64,000 nucleotides of DNA from Acanthornis magna. Taxonomy: Eukaryota; Chordata; Aves; Passeriformes; Acanthizidae. The notes under the pieces are model-generated. The model was not told the DNA's origin, did not search any database, and was given only the letters and a program-made list of their open reading frames with translations. Below, in pieces: positions 63,681 through 64,000 of this stretch. The stretch lies in assembly GCA_036785705.1 (NCBI GenBank), contig JAWUZG010000139.1, positions 310,001-374,000 of the forward strand, given 5' to 3'. The translations under genes and the position numbers were made by a program. How positions within the stretch are numbered: the stretch's first letter is position 1; the number at the start of each line of letters is the position of its first letter.

Positions 63681-64000
63681 CTACTGTTGTAGTCGCTCTT
63701 AGGAAGCCGCCTGGCCTTCCTGGCTGCCCTCGCCTGGGACACGAGCCACTGGCCCACCAAAGGCTATTGCTGGGGTCTTTCCAGCCTGAGTGGAGCTGTT
63801 CCCGGCGAGTGGTCAGCTGCAGGCGCCGCTGGTAAAGGAGGCGAGACAAGGCAAAGAGTTGTGGGAGGGTCTCCCCCATGCTCTCCGTTTATTGTGGGGT
63901 CCGGGGGTACGGTATTCGGAAGGGAGAGTGGAGAAGGAGTCCCCAGGGGGCTGTCCCCAGCCGCCAGTTAAAAAGGGGGAAGGGTACCCAATTGGAGAAG
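63660..64000 (-). mobile_element. Probable LTR fragment upstream of FBXO15 (partial at window edge)
   Basis: Read on the minus strand, the segment has a pyrimidine-rich run and TTTTTAACTGG, then CCACAATAAACGG (a poly(A)-type signal in GC-rich context), then a GC-rich U5-like part. That order, and a composition unlike the CpG island next to it, resembles an avian endogenous retrovirus LTR. No primer-binding site, TG/CA ends or target duplication were established, and the element runs off the window. It could instead be ordinary promoter-proximal sequence. Confidence 0.3.

Overview
The window looks like nuclear DNA from a bird. Four fragments of the avian LINE CR1 are present, there are LTR-type repeats that read like avian endogenous retrovirus LTRs, and the one clear gene has vertebrate exon-intron structure and lies on the minus strand. 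There is no bacterial-style gene packing. Coding sequence is confined to short exons flanked by AG/GT splice sites. Nearly all long open frames elsewhere are compatible with chance or lie in repeats.

The gene is FBXO15, an F-box protein. It runs right to left from a CpG-rich start near 63.46 kb to at least 48.23 kb. I could place ten exons. They encode a MATGGG start, a short variable N-terminus, the F-box (MPSEMLLKVFSYLDPVSLL), and then a long conserved C-terminal region. Eight of the nine adjacent-exon junctions keep the reading frame exactly. The junction between exon 3 and the F-box exon does not, so a small exon is probably missing from my model. The last part of the C-terminus (about 70 residues in the human protein as I recall it) was not found with confidence. 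A candidate terminal exon with a poly(A) signal lies at 47.6-47.93 kb.

Layout: 1-46 kb is AT-rich intergenic DNA downstream of FBXO15. It holds one long CR1 (14.4-15.1 kb), smaller CR1 pieces, microsatellites and some CpG-containing stretches that may be conserved noncoding elements. 46-48.2 kb is the probable 3' end of the gene with a CTTT tract. 48.2-63.46 kb is FBXO15, with an LTR-like repeat at 48.5 kb, a probable solo LTR at 54.6-54.9 kb, a CR1 scrap at 53.6 kb and a 250-base A/C tract at 61.4-61.7 kb in its introns. 63.2-63.7 kb is a CpG island. 63.66-64.0 kb looks like part of another LTR just upstream of the FBXO15 start.

I found no operon, CRISPR array, tRNA or rRNA, and no convincing new biological system. 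The points most worth following up are the N-terminal splicing of FBXO15, its diverged or missing C-terminus, and LTR material abutting its promoter. Human protein comparisons are from memory, not from a search.
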